A stretch of DNA of 64,000 nucleotides. It comes from Schistocerca nitens (taxonomy: Eukaryota > Arthropoda > Insecta > Orthoptera > Acrididae). The notes under the pieces were generated by a model, which saw only the letters and a program-made list of their open reading frames with translations, had not been told where the DNA came from and made no database searches. Location of the stretch: NCBI RefSeq assembly GCF_023898315.1, contig NC_064621.1:539359383-539423382 (forward strand), read 5' to 3'. Position numbers and translations under genes: made by a program. Shown piece by piece: positions 10,512-21,087 of the stretch (positions are counted from its first letter, which is position 1; each line of letters opens with the position of its first letter).

Positions 10512-10839
10512 CACTGGAAAGTCTTTAGACAGGCAATCTGTAACTGTTATCTAGTCCCGGAATAATCGCTTAGTTTTAGCACAGTCTAACATATACACTC
10601 ATGACACTCCTGCTCATTTTTGTTATTCACTGCGACAGCAGCGCTCCAAGCTGTCAGAAAGATTCACTGATGACTACGATACCGGATGTATGCAAACTGT
10701 ATCGTTTACATTGATTTTAACGTATATTTTTTACAACAGACAGCTTATTCAGTGCCATAAAAATCGGCAATAACAAGAAAAATGACACCACATTTGCCTT
10801 TCTTTAGTTTCCATAGAACCCTGGGAGATACGGACGGCA
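10257..10839. other. Unassigned, with a long poly(T) run
   Basis: Between the old LINE and the mariner. The only notable feature is about 29 consecutive T at 10481-10509. No gene or known repeat is recognised. Confidence 0.6.
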
Positions 10840-11974
10840 CGAGGGTGAGTCAAATGGAAACCTAAATTTTTTTATATTATTTATTGTGCAGAAGTGGTAC
10901 AAAGCTGTATCACTTTTCAACATAATCTCCCCCACGCTCAATGCAAGTCCTCCAGCGCTTACAAAGTGCATAAATTCCTTTATAAAAAATTCTTTTGGTA
11001 GTCCGCGCAACCACTCATGCACTGCGTGGCGTACCTCTTCATCAAAACGGAACTTCTTTCCTCGCGTTGCGTTTTTGAGTGGTCCAAACATATGGAAATC
11101 ACTTGAGGCAAGGTCTGGTGGGTATGGTGGATGAGGAAGACACTCAAAATGCAGGTCTGTGATTGTTGCAACTGTTGTACGGGCAGTGTGGGGCCTTGCA
11201 TTGTCATGTTGCAAAAGGACACCTGCTGACAGCAATCCAAATCGCTTTGATTTGGGCTGCAGATGATTTTTAGGAGATCTGTGTATGATGCACTGGTGAC
11301 AGAGGTCCCTCTAGGCATATAATACTCCAAAATGACGCCTTTTTCGTCCCAAAAGAGAGTCAGCATAACCTTCCCTGCTGATGGTTCTGTTCGAAACTTC
11401 TTTGGTTTTGGTGATGAGGAATGGCGCCATTCCTTGCTCGCTCTCTTCGTTTCCGGTTGGTGGAAGTGAACCCAGGTTTCGTCCCCAGTAACGATTCTTG
11501 CAAGGAAGCCATCACCTTCTCGTTCAAAGCGCCGAAGAAGTTCCTCACAAACATCAACACGCCGTTCTCTCATTTCAGGAGTCAGCTGCCGTGCCACCCA
11601 TCTAGCAGACACTTTGTGAAACTGGAGCACATCATGCATAGTATGGTGTGCTGACCCATGACTAATCTGTAAACATGCTCCAATGCCATTCAGTGTCACT
11701 AAGCGGTTTTCCTTCACTATGCCTTCAACTGCTGCAATGTTCTGTCGAGTCACAACTCGTTGTGCCTGACCTGGACGAGGAGCATCTCCCACTGAATTCA
11801 CACCATTTTCGAACTTCCCACTCCATATGTAGACTTGCTATTGTGACAAACATGCATCACCGTACTGAACCTTCATTCGTCGATGAACTTCAATAGGTTC
11901 ACACCTTCACTGCGCAAAAACCGAATAACAGAACGCTGTTGTTCCCTGGTGCAAGTCGCAAGTGGAGCGGCCAT
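10840..11974 (-). pseudogene. Mariner transposase, broken
   Basis: Starts at the ATG at 11974 (MAAPLATCTREQQRSVIRF). The helix-turn-helix region follows after a frameshift near 11890 (EVHRRMKVQYGDACLS), then an in-frame TAG, then VNSVGDAPRPGQ. The DDD triad is still visible: D in VTGDETW, D in LLQHDNARPH and D in PDLASSDFH. A second frameshift near 11260 lies between the first and second catalytic residues. Mariner transposases are about 345 residues, so the length fits one complete but dead copy. It would cut and paste the element at TA sites. Confidence 0.9.
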
Positions 11975-12135
11975 CTTTATACTGATACTGCGACGGTATG
12001 TGTGCATCTGCACTATGCTGCCACCTACAGACCATTCTGCACGCTGTTTGTAGCACGCTTACCAACTTACAGGATAACGGCGCCAAATTTCGATTTGTTA
12101 TTACAGATTTAAGGTTTTCATTTGACTCACCCTCG
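10840..12135 (-). mobile_element. Mariner transposon, inactive
   Basis: A 1.3 kb element with inverted ends of about 28 bp: CGAGGGTGAGTCAAATG at 10840 and its complement ending at 12135. The right flank is TA (12136-12137), the expected mariner target; the left flank has decayed to CA. It contains one broken transposase on the minus strand. Confidence 0.92.
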
Positions 12136-12137
12136 TA

Positions 12138-12489
12138 CATTACCGCACATTTTATTTAAGATTCTCCTGCAACCTGCAGATATTTACTGAAGAATGCCGT
12201 TTTCTTTTAAGGAAAAAAAATGGCTGGTAAACAGGAGAAGAGCGGACCTTTTGCAGGAAGACCTGTAGTCCTATTACTCAAAAAAGTGAAGTTCAGTGCT
12301 GTTCTAATAAAATCAGTGATTGTGGATCGTAGGAAATTTGTGTGGAATGAAATACTTACGTACCATGATGAAACGGGTTCATTTTCGTCAGGAGGTCGCT
12401 GCGGCATTATCGAGTCCACCTGCCGGAGTTCTTCATGTTGGGTGCCATGGTTGTCACCGCTTGAAAGCTTCTCTTCATGTTGGTGTATC
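12138..12489. other. Unassigned
   Basis: No recognised gene. A plus-strand open frame through this stretch has no family resemblance and overlaps the LINE remnant that follows. Confidence 0.5.
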
Positions 12490-13318
12490 AGCAGCCTGAT
12501 AGACCGATACACGAAGGAGTTTTCAGTGCATTGCACTTACTGGAGGGGCGACTTTTCATTGCAGGGGATTTCAGTACGAGGTACCCGCCTCACCAACACC
12601 AGCGGGCGCCGACTCTCCCGAATATTCCATCGAAACGGCGCCGTCTGCCTGGGGCCGTTAGAACCCACACAATTCTCCAGCCAGGGCCAACCAAAAGTGA
12701 TGACTTCGCACTCCTGAAGGGCACTGTACAATTCACGTACGTGATGTCCTATCATCCGACGATGCCCCAGTCATCTATGAGATGGATACGAGCGGAGCAT
12801 CCCTCCCAGACCAGAGTCGGAGTTATAGAAACTTCGACTGCGAGATTTTTCACATGGAAATACTCGAGTCCTTCGATGAAGGGAAAAGTTGACTGGGCTG
12901 ACGTAGCCCCAGCTTTCTTCAACCTAAGAATACTCCGTGCAGCAAATTCAGCTATTTAGAGACAACCGCAGCAACCGCGGGAGTTCTCGCGTCAGTTTCC
13001 GTCGCACATCCTGGCAGCTATCACTGAGAAGAGCCGACTGTTCCGTGAATGGCAGTTCAATCGCCAATGAGAAACTAAACGCCGCCTCAGCCGCCTGGGA
13101 CGGGAGGTAAAGGCAGCAGTCGAAGAACCTAGGAAAAGAGAATGAGGCAGACTGTGTCCACGCTCAGCCCAGACGACGGCAGCGCCTATGCAGTCGGCAA
13201 CGAATACTTCACCGAAACTGATGCAAAAGCCAGCGTGCTGGCTGACGTTCCACTGCAATCTTCATGTCAGTGACCAATGTCGTGGACGAGACTCACAGCT
13301 GATGAGTCGACCAACACC
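12490..13318 (+). pseudogene. Decayed Jockey-like LINE endonuclease and linker
   Basis: Plus-strand frames give LFIAGDFSTRYPPHQHQ, similar to the LINE endonuclease motif GDFNAKHP, then a NG..LGP-EPT segment typical of Jockey-type endonucleases. Further on come GSAYAVGNEYFTETDAKAS-like linker residues. Frames change several times. It ends at the target duplication of the tRNA-like repeat at 13329. It may or may not be the same element as the RT remnant starting at 13656. Confidence 0.6.
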
Positions 13319-13328
13319 TCCCCATCTC
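13319..13328. repeat. Target duplication, left copy
   Basis: TCCCCATCTC, identical to 13646-13655, flanking the repeat between them. Confidence 0.85.
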
Positions 13329-13645
13329 GAAACTTCCTGGCAGATTAAAACTGTGTGGCGGACCGAGACTCGAACTCTGGACCTTTGCCTTTCGCGGGCA
13401 AGTGCTCTACCATCTGAGCTACCCAAGCACGACTCACGCCCCGTCCTCACAACTTTGCTTCTGCCAGTACCTCGTCTCCTACTTTCTAAACTCCACAGAA
13501 GCTCTCCTGTGAACCTTGCAGAACTAACACTCCTGAAAGAAAGGATATTGCGGAGACATGGCTTAGCCACAGCCTGGAGGATGTTTCCAGAATGAGATTT
13601 TCGCTCTGCAGCGGAGTGTGCGCTGATATGAAACTTCCTGGCAAA
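13329..13645 (-). mobile_element. tRNA-like interspersed repeat with target duplications
   Basis: A 317-bp unit. On the minus strand it holds a tRNA-like stretch at about 13360-13430 (GGGTAGCTCAGATGGTAGAG, a B-box GAGTTCGAGTCTC). GAAACTTCCTGGCA occurs at both ends in the same orientation. A perfect 10-bp duplication flanks it, so it moved as a unit. The likely class is a tRNA-derived SINE. It is not a functional tRNA gene: the anticodon loop lacks T33 and the flanks are repeat. Confidence 0.75.
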
Positions 13646-13655
13646 TCCCCATCTC
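13646..13655. repeat. Target duplication, right copy
   Basis: TCCCCATCTC, the partner of 13319-13328. Confidence 0.85.
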
Positions 13656-14237
13656 CTTAGCACCAGGGCCCGATGGAGTAACTGTCAGATTCTATACTAA
13701 AATTGCAGGCGAGTTAGCTCCTGTCTAACTGTAATCTGTCGTAGATCCCTCGATAGAAAAACCTTGCCCAGCTCTTGGAAAAAGGCATAGGTAACAATCG
13801 TCTACAAGAATGGCAGTAGAAGTGATCCACAAAACTACCATCCACTATCCTTGACACCGATTTGTTGTAGAATCTTAGGATATATACGTAATGAGGTATC
13901 TTGAACTGAATGACCTCCTCAATGCCAACCACCATGGATTTGGAAAACATCGATCATGTGAAACGCAACTGGCACGCTCCTCACATGCAATTCTGAAAGG
14001 TTTGGATCAAGGCAATCATGTAGATACTGTATTTCATGATTTCACAAAAACATTTGTCACAGTACCACATTCCACTTATTGTCAAAAGTGCGGTCATATT
14101 GAGTATCAGTTGAAATTTGTGACTGGACTGAGGACCTTTAGGTAGACCCAGCATGTTATCTTGCATGGAGACTCATAGTCAGATATACGAGCAACTTCGG
14201 GTGTGCACCGGGGAAGTGTGTGGGACCCTTGCTGTTC

Positions 14238-14409
14238 AATCTCTGTTGATCCATTCTGCAGATGAGATGGCGGCTGGTTAAATATTGAACAAAAAAATTC
14301 ACCAAACAGCTGTGCAAATTAAGAAGTTATTTTCCCAAACCGGTAGCGAAAATAAAATAAAATACCTTCTTAATTTGCACCGCTGTTAAGCGAATTTCTT
14401 TGTTAAAAA
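14238..14409. mobile_element. Palindromic (MITE-like) insertion in the LINE RT
   Basis: The direct repeat CCTTGCTGTTC lies at 14227-14237 and 14410-14420 and the RT reads through if the segment between is removed. Inside, two arms of about 47 bp (14287-14333 and 14358-14404) are inverted copies of each other, sharing GTGCAAATTAAGAAG. About 49 unpaired bases lie left of the first arm. Confidence 0.7.
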
Positions 14410-14747
14410 CCTTGCTGTTCGTGTCGTATATTAATGACCTTGCAGACTACATTAATAGTAAAATCAGGATTTTTGTAGGCGATGCAGTTATCTATAATGA
14501 AGTACTATCTGAAAGAAGCTGCGCAACCTTCAAAGTGGTCAGAGATTGGCAACGTACTTTAAATGTTCAAAAATGTAAAATTTTGCACTTCACAAAACGA
14601 AAAAACGTAGTGTCCTATAACTTTAATGTCAATGAGTCACTGTTGGAATCCGCCACCTCATACAAACACCTGGGTGTAGTACTTTATAGGGCTATGAAAT
14701 GGAATGATCTCATAAGTTCAGTCGTGGTTAAAGCAGGTGGTAGACTT

Positions 14748-15000
14748 CAGTTTATTGGTAGATACTAGGGAAGTGCAGTCAGTGTACAAAGGAGAGTGCT
14801 TACAAATCACTCGTGCAACCCATTCTAGAATATTGCTCGAATGTGTGGGATCCATACCAAATAGGCGTGGTTGAAGCAGTTTATTGGTAGAATACTACGG
14901 AAGTGCAGTCAGTCTACAAAGGATAGAGCTTAAAATCACTCGTGCGACTCATTCTAGAATATTGCGCGAGTGTGTGGGAACCATACCAGATAGGATTAAC
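14748..15000 (+). repeat. Tandem duplication of about 127 bp inside the LINE
   Basis: 14748-14874 and 14876-15000 are near copies: both run from AGTTTATTGGTAGA through TCTAGAATATTG to a CCATACCA-AATAGG / AGATAGG stretch. This doubles part of the thumb-coding segment. Confidence 0.8.
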
Positions 15001-15309
15001 AGGGGATATTGAATGTATACAAAGAAAGGCAGCACGAATGATCACTGGTTTGTTCAACCCGTGGTAGAGGGTCACAGAGATTCTGAAGGAACTGAACTGG
15101 AAGACTCTTGAAGATAGACGTAAACTATCCCGAGAAAGTGCATTAACAAAGTTGCAAGAATCGGCTTTGAATGATTACTCTAGTAATATACTACAACCCC
15201 CTATGTGTCGCTCACATATGGTTTGTGGGGATCGGATTAGAATAACTACTGCACACACAGAGACATTCAAACAATCATTCATCCCGCGCTACATACATGA
15301 ATGGAACAG

Positions 15310-15371
15310 GAAGAAACCTTAGTTGAGTCCCATAGTGCTCAGAGCCAATTGAACCAATTGAAGAAACCTTA
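15310..15371 (+). mobile_element. 38-bp SINE family 1 scrap with 12-bp target duplication
   Basis: GAAGAAACCTTA at 15310-15321 and 15360-15371 flanks 38 bases that match only the last part of SINE family 1 (TCCCATAGTGCTCAGAGCC). A clean 5' truncation of a SINE. Confidence 0.8.
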
Positions 15372-15440
15372 ATAATTGGTACAACGGGACGTACCCTCTG
15401 CCATGCACCTCACAGTGGTTTGCAAAGTATAAATGTAGAT

Positions 15441-16129
15441 TTAGATGAGTGAAGACTTGACAATCTGGCCGATTACAAAGGAAGAAGTTGCGATGCAACA
15501 GGTGGCGTCAGATAGCTCGATTGTGTGTAGTTTCTACGCGAACTGGTAAAGCTCACTAGCTGACGGACACTATTTGAGTTGCAGTCAATATGTCAATTGT
15601 ATTTCCAGTTCTGTCTGTTTAATTTCTAATTGTTTATTAATTACTGATATAATTATGCTTAGTTATGAGAGTGAATGAAGGTATGAATGTGAAATACTGT
15701 TTTATGTAAAGTTTTTATAGTATACAATGAAGTAATTGGTCACGCGAGGAATGTTCGAGAATGACGTGTGTGTTAGTCATTCGTACAGGGAATCTGTTAT
15801 AAACAATTTCGTCAGTTTATGGTACTGGAGAAATTAGATTATGATTTCGGAAAAGTAGTTTGCCGGCCGGTGTGGCCGTGGCTCGGTCACAGCGGCCTGC
15901 TTGTCTTGGTGATTCCGAGAACTTTTCAAATCACCATCATACATCAATAATGTTATGCCTTTACGCACACGAAGTAATGAGTGCTATCGACAGGGGATCC
16001 CAAACTGATTCCATATTTCTTAGCCTCCCAGAAGTCTTTTGACACCCTTTCTCGCGACAGATTTCTAATCAGATTTTATATTTTGTGCCTATGGAGTATC
16101 GATTCAGTTGTGCGACAGAATTCGTGATT
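15441..16129. other. Unassigned
   Basis: No gene recognised. GCCGGCCGGTGTGGCCGTG at 15862-15880 matches the first bases of SINE family 1 but no body follows. Confidence 0.5.
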
Positions 16130-16391
16130 TAGTGTCAAAAAGGTAACAGTACATACCAATCGACAGACAAACAAAGTGATTCCAGCATTTCCCCAAGAAA
16201 GTCTTGTAGGCCCTCTACTGTTCCTAATCTATGTAAACGATTTAGGGGACGATCTGAGCGGCCCTCTTAGATTATTTGCAGATGGTGCTGTCATTCACCA
16301 TCTAGCAGAGTCATCAGATGATCAAAAGCATTAGCAAAATGATTTAGACGTGTTATCTATACGGTGAAAGAAGTGGCAATTGATCCTAAAT

Positions 16392-16590
16392 ATGCGGCGT
16401 GGCCGGGCGGTTTGAGGGGGCATGTTACGGACTGCGCGACCCCTCCCTCCGGAGGTTCGAGTCCTCCCTCGGGCATGGGTGTGTGTGTTGTTCTTAGCGT
16501 AAGTTAGTTTAAGTAGTGTGTAAGTGTAGGGACCGATGACCTCAGCAGTTTGTTCCCTTAGGAATTCACACACATTTGAACTTTTTTTAA
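16392..16590 (+). mobile_element. SINE family 2 (tRNA-derived)
   Basis: A tRNA-like head with B-box GGTTCGAGTCC, then CTCGGGCATGGGTGTGTGTG and a tail with ATTTGAAC and T-rich end. Near-duplicate flanks ATCCTAAAT (16383-16391) and ATCCTAATT (16592-16600). It splits the LINE RT codons for WQLILN from the rest. The 3' stem-loop at 16528-16558 resembles the LINE hairpin at 1891-1925. Confidence 0.85.
16528..16558 (+). promoter_or_regulatory. 3' stem-loop in SINE family 2
   Basis: AGGGA pairs with TCCCT around a loop starting GATGACC. One inner pair is mismatched (GTTCCC where GGTCCC is expected). Confidence 0.65.
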
Positions 16591-16820
16591 AATCCTAATT
16601 AATTGAAAGTGTGAAGTCATCCCCATGCCTATTGAAAGGAATCCATTAGAGTTCGGTTGCACGACACACAACACAAAAAGGTTGTCGATTCAAATATATA
16701 CCTAGGAATTACAAACAACTTAAACTGGAACGACCACACAGAAAATGTTGTGGGGAACGCTTTATTGACGGAACACCTAAAAAATGCAACAGGTTTTTTA
16801 AAGAGACTGCCTACACTACT

Positions 16821-17046
16821 CTTGTCAGCCCCCAAATCAAGTGGTTCAAATGGCTCTAAGCACTATCGGACTTAACATCTGAGGTCATCAATCCCCTAGA
16901 CTAAGAACTACGTAAACTTGACTAACCTAAGGACATCACACACATCGATGCCCGAGGCAGGATTCGAACCTGCGACCATATCAGCAGCACGGTTCCGGAC
17001 TAAAGCGCCTAGAACCGCTCGGCCACAGCGACCGGCTTGTCAGCCC
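16821..17046 (-). mobile_element. SINE family 1 with 11-bp target duplication
   Basis: CTTGTCAGCCC at 16821-16831 and 17036-17046 flanks a full-length element (16832-17035) in minus orientation, inserted into the LINE RT. B-box GGTTCGAATCC is intact. Confidence 0.93.
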
Positions 17047-17455
17047 TCTGCGAGGGTTGACGGTGTACACCCATAAGGTCCAAAGAAGGGCAGCTCATTT
17101 TTGTACTGTCGCGCACTAGGGAAGAGGGCGTCACAGATATGATACGCGAGTTGGGCTGGCAATCATTGAAACAAACTCCTTTCGCTTCAGCGATGTCTTC
17201 TCACAAACTTTCAACCTCCAATTTTCTCTTCTGAATGCAAAAATGTTCTTTTGACACCATCATTCATAGGGAGAAATGATCATCGTATGAAGATAAGAGA
17301 AATCAGAGTTTTCAGCTAAATATTTCAATATTCGTTTTCCTCGCACGCTGTTAGAGATTGGAACGGTTATGAAGTAGTCTGAAGGTGGTTTAAAGAACCC
17401 TGTACCAGACACTTTAATGTGCATTGCAGAGTAATCATGGTTCTGCAGACGTAGA

Positions 17456-17768
17456 CGTCACCGAAACTGAAAAATGTGAAATAGAAAAAATTTCGAATGA
17501 TTGAGAAGATTCTGTCATACAGCGTTGTTCAATGTTAGGTAATCTGCTATACAGTATTTGCTTCCAAAACTTCATATCTGAACATGTTAGTGCATTTATT
17601 GCAGTATTTTCATGTCTTATATTGTTTAATGATTAATACCGTAAGTAAAGTTGGACAAAATGTGTTCTGAAAACAAATTTTTTGGGGTTGTTTTGGTGAA
17701 GTGTGATCAAGGGCCAACATTCGATTATATGAGCGTGAGAACCATCCCATATGACCCTCAAATCAGCT
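17456..17768. other. Unassigned
   Basis: AT-rich, nothing recognised. Confidence 0.5.
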
Positions 17769-18031
17769 TTTAACAGGTTAGGTTTGGTTGGGTTGGGTTG
17801 GGATGTTTGGGGGAAGAGACCAAACAGCGAGGTCATCGGTCTCATCGGTTTATGGAAGGAAGTCGGCCGTGCCCTTTCAAAGGAACCATCCCAGCATTTG
17901 CCTGGAGCGATGTAGGGAAATCACCGTAAACCTAAATCAGGATGGCCGGACGCGGGATTGAACCGTCGTCCTCCCGAATGCGAGTCCAGTGTGCTACCAC
18001 TGCGCCACCTCGTTCGGTTTAACAGGTTAGG
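17769..18031 (-). mobile_element. SINE family 3 (tRNA-derived) with 14-bp target duplication
   Basis: TTTAACAGGTTAGG at 17769-17782 and 18018-18031 flanks a 235-bp element. In RNA sense the head reads GGTGGCGCAGTGGTAGCAC and GACGGTTCAATCCCGC (a tRNA B-box form). The 3' end is an AACCC repeat, like the tail of the I-type LINE. A 3' hairpin lies at 17816-17843. Confidence 0.93.
17816..17843 (-). promoter_or_regulatory. 3' stem-loop in SINE family 3
   Basis: GAGACC pairs with GGTCTC; in RNA sense the loop starts GATGACC. Compared with the LINE stem, one G-C pair is replaced by A-T on both sides. Confidence 0.75.
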
Positions 18032-18480
18032 ACTGGACCAAAGTGGTCGTTGTTTCCCCAGTTTGACCCATTATTGTGCACCCACCCCAGCTGGACCGCA
18101 GGATTCGTAACTCCATGAGTGTATGTGGCGCCGTGCTCCACAGCGTAGACGTTGAGAAAGTCACAGTTTCTTCGGCCGTTTCACACTTCTTTTTATCTCT
18201 TCCCGATAGATGAGATATGACAGTAGATGAAGAATAGATGTATATACGTACAGCATAGCGTGACGGACATCTTCAGAGATTACCACAATAACGCCCCTGT
18301 GTATAGCTGAAAGTAGAATCAGGAACCTAGTACAGGTGTTTATTGTCCCTGGACACAAGGCTAACTACCGTTATGATTCTATGACTGAAAATTCCTGTTA
18401 CCTAGATGACAAGCGCCAGGATTCACTGTAAAACTACGTGAGAAGTATTATTGTGTTGTAAGCAGACATCTGTTGCTATA
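18032..18480. other. Unassigned
   Basis: No gene or repeat recognised. Confidence 0.5.
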
Positions 18481-18511
18481 CACTGCCCAATCACATCAAT
18501 GTGACCACCCG

Positions 18512-18728
18512 TCAAAAGCCTGGTTCAAATGGTTCAAATGGCTCTGAGAACTATGGGACTTAACATCTGAGGTCATCAGTCCCCTAGAACTTAGAACTAC
18601 TTAAACCTAACTAACCTAATATCATCATACACATCCATGCCCGAGGCAGGATTCGAACCTGCAGTCGCGCGGTTCCGGACTGAAGCGCCTAGAACCACTC
18701 GGCCACCGCGGCCGGCTTCAAAAGCCTG
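18512..18728 (-). mobile_element. SINE family 1 with 11-bp target duplication
   Basis: TCAAAAGCCTG at 18512-18522 and 18718-18728 flanks the element (18523-18717). A few bases just beyond the B-box are deleted. Confidence 0.93.
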
Positions 18729-19691
18729 AATAACCACCTTTTACAGCGCGGACCGCAACAGGAAGTGCAGGAAGAGAGTCACTGAGGTTCTGGAGGGTAC
18801 AGACAGGGACGTGGAGCCACTGCTGACAGAAGTGCCGTGGCCGGCTGCAATAGGTTTCTCAGATCAGGATCCACGGCGCGTGTACCCAGATCGAGGTGTC
18901 CCACAAAATCTCGATTGGGTTTTAATTCGGGGAGTTTGGTGGCCAGAGGAGTGCGGTAAACTCATCCTGGTGCTCTTTTAACCATCTACGTACACAGCTA
19001 GCTGTGTGCACGTTGCATTGTCCTGATGGTAGATGCCATCGCGCCGAGGAAAAACAAACTGCGTGTAGCAGCGGACATAGTCGCCAAGGGTAGACGCATA
19101 CTAGTGTTGATCCATGGTGCCTTGCAGAATAACGAGATCATCCAGAGAATGCCACGAAAACATTCCTCAGGCCATAATGCTCCTTCCCACGGCCTGGAAC
19201 CTTACAACGTTTATTGCAGGATGTTTGCTTTCAGTATGATGGAGCATGAAGCTTATCTCATTTGAAAAGTCCACCTGGCTCCCCTCAGTGGGGATCCAGT
19301 TGTGGTACTGGCGTGCAAATTCCAGCCTTGGTGGCTGATGAACAGCAGTCAGCAGCGGTGCACGAATCAGGCGTCTGCTGCGGGAGCCTATATGCGGAAA
19401 CATTCACTGAACGAGCGATCGTTGGGGAGAGACTGTTGCCAGCTCCTTCGTCTATCTGGGCTTAACAGTTGACGTCTGTTGGCCCGTACTCATCTCCGCA
19501 GCCGTCATTCACCCCTGTATCACCTGTGGTGCACCAGAGTTGTCTCGGCCCGGTTATGGATAGCACCAGTTTGCCACGCGCGCTATACTTTAACCACGGC
19601 GGCATGCAAACAATCTACAAATTTAGCCGTTTCGAAAATGCTTCCAACCTTGGCCCAAAAGCCAATGATTATGCTCTTTTTGACGTCAGAT

Positions 19692-19819
19692 AAATCGCTC
19701 TGGGTGTTGTGTGATGTCCTTAGGTTAGTTAGGTTTAAGTAGTTCTAAGTTCTAGGGGACTGATGACCACAGATGTTAAGTCCCATAGTGCTCAGAGCCA
19801 TTTGAACCAAATCGCTCTG
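19692..19819 (+). mobile_element. 5'-truncated SINE family 1 with 11-bp target duplication
   Basis: AAATCGCTCTG at 19692-19702 and 19809-19819 flanks 106 bases holding only the body and tail of the SINE; the tRNA head is missing. Confidence 0.93.
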
Positions 19820-19896
19820 TTTCCGCATTTAGACAACGACTGCACTGTTTTTCGCGTCCCCCCTGCAGCGATGACATTAATGTGCCTGGACCGTGT

Positions 19897-20408
19897 AGAT
19901 GTAGGTTGTTGTTGTTGTGGTCTTCAGTCCAATGACTGGTTTGATGCAGCTCTCCATGCTACTATATCCTGTGCAAGCTTCTTCATCTCCTAGTAACTAC
20001 TGCAACCTACATCCTTCTGAATCTGTTTACTGTATTCACCTCTTGGTCTCCCTCTATGATTTTTACCCTCCACGCTGCCCTCCAATACTAAATTGGTGAT
20101 CCCTTGATGCCTCAGAACATGTCATACCAAGCGATCCCTTCTTCTAGTCAAGTTGTGCCACAAATTTCTCTTCTCCCCAATTCTATTCAATACCTCCTCA
20201 TTACTTATGTGAGCTACCCATCTAATCTTCAGGATTCTTCTGTAGCACCACATTTCGAAAGCTTCTATTCTCTTCTCGTCCAAACTATTTACCGTCCATG
20301 TTTCACTTCCATACATGGCTAAACTCCATACAAATACTATCAGAAACGACTTCCTGACACTTAAAACTACACTCGATGTTAACAAATTTCTCTTCTTCAG
20401 ATGTAGGT
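19897..20408 (-). mobile_element. 5'-truncated RTE-type LINE with 10-bp target duplication
   Basis: AGATGTAGGT at 19897-19906 and 20399-20408 flanks the last 490 bases of the RTE family seen in full at 31099-34385. Minus-strand translation gives AMYGSETWTVNSLDEKRIEAFE and the tail is ACAACA-type. Confidence 0.92.
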
Positions 20409-21087
20409 ATGTAACCATTTTCTTCGAAAAATACCAGCGTATATTATAAAATCGCCAGTATAAGATAAACAGGTGCAATTTAATACAACTCAGAGAGCAG
20501 CACCTTTTCTTCAAAGCAGCATCTTTTCTTCTAATTTACTAGGATACGATAGGTGTACAAAAATATGAAAACATCGAAAACACAACACATTACCATGCCT
20601 ATTACGGCGTAGGAAAGCCTTCCCCATTCAAAACAGCTTCCAGTCGTCTCAGAATAAATAAACACAGTCCTATATGCTTCTCAAGGAACTTTTATACAAT
20701 TCATCCCGCAAAACAGTGGCAAGGTCAGGTAACGATTATTGAGGTGGGTAGTAACCACGCACGCTTCTCTCCAAAGTAGACCAAAAAGGCTCGATAATAT
20801 TGAGTATGGTGACTGCATTGTTGGGGAGATGCGACAATTGATTCTCAAGCTCACAAACCCAGTCCTGGAAGATGCGAGCTGTGTGAAAAGGGGCCTAGTC
20901 GTTTTGAAACACAGCATCACCATTGTGGAACAAATATTGTACCATGGGATGAACCTGCTTAGCTAAAATGATCGCACAATTCTTGGCATTAATGCGGCCT
21001 TGCAGAGTAACCAAGGGGCCCATGAAATACTACTACACATCTACCCAAATCAATGCCGAACCCTCGACATGTATTACTGCACGGATG

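Larger units (their letters stand above)
13656..15440 (+). pseudogene. Decayed CR1/Jockey-like LINE reverse transcriptase
   Basis: Plus-strand pieces in order: APGPDGVTVRFYTKIAGELAP, a fingers segment ([17 protein letters not shown]), NDLLNANHHGFGKHRSCETQLA, motif A decayed to FHDFTKTFVTVPH, motif B GVHRGSV, the catalytic box decayed to FVGD (14474-14486), and a thumb (LNVQKCKILHFTKRKNV). The 3' end has a CCTCTGCCATGCACCTCACAG-like stretch ending in TAGAT repeats near 15440. It carries an internal palindromic insertion, a partial tandem duplication and a SINE scrap. Confidence 0.85.
16130..17455 (+). pseudogene. Decayed Jockey-like LINE reverse transcriptase, second copy
   Basis: SLVGPLLFLIYVNDLGDDLSGPLRLFADG (about 16198-16285) covers motif B to the catalytic box (FADG). 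It continues on the far side of two SINEs with NIYLGITNNLNWNDHTENV and a C-terminal region ending near 17455. It is closely related to the copy at 22460-23375. Stops and frameshifts throughout. Confidence 0.8.
18481..19896. mobile_element. Non-autonomous DNA transposon-like repeat, with nested SINEs
   Basis: Imperfect inverted ends: CACATCAATGTGACC near 18493 and, at the right, GACATTAATGTGCCTGG near 19873-19889. The inside is noncoding but of a kind I recognise as a common arthropod repeat (GGTGGCCAGAGGAGTG, CATTGTCCTGATGGTAGATG). Two SINEs are inserted, and a truncated RTE abuts its right end. Class uncertain. Confidence 0.55.

Noticed and set aside
12220-12717. A 165-residue plus-strand open frame
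   Set aside because: The right half overlaps a LINE endonuclease remnant in another frame; the left half has no recognisable feature.
13360-13430. Possible tRNA gene (serine-type anticodon) on the minus strand
   Set aside because: Part of an interspersed repeat with target duplications; the anticodon loop lacks the usual T33.
20681-20966. Short frames in the repeat at 20544-21898
   Set aside because: No transposase motifs in any frame; treated as a non-autonomous element.
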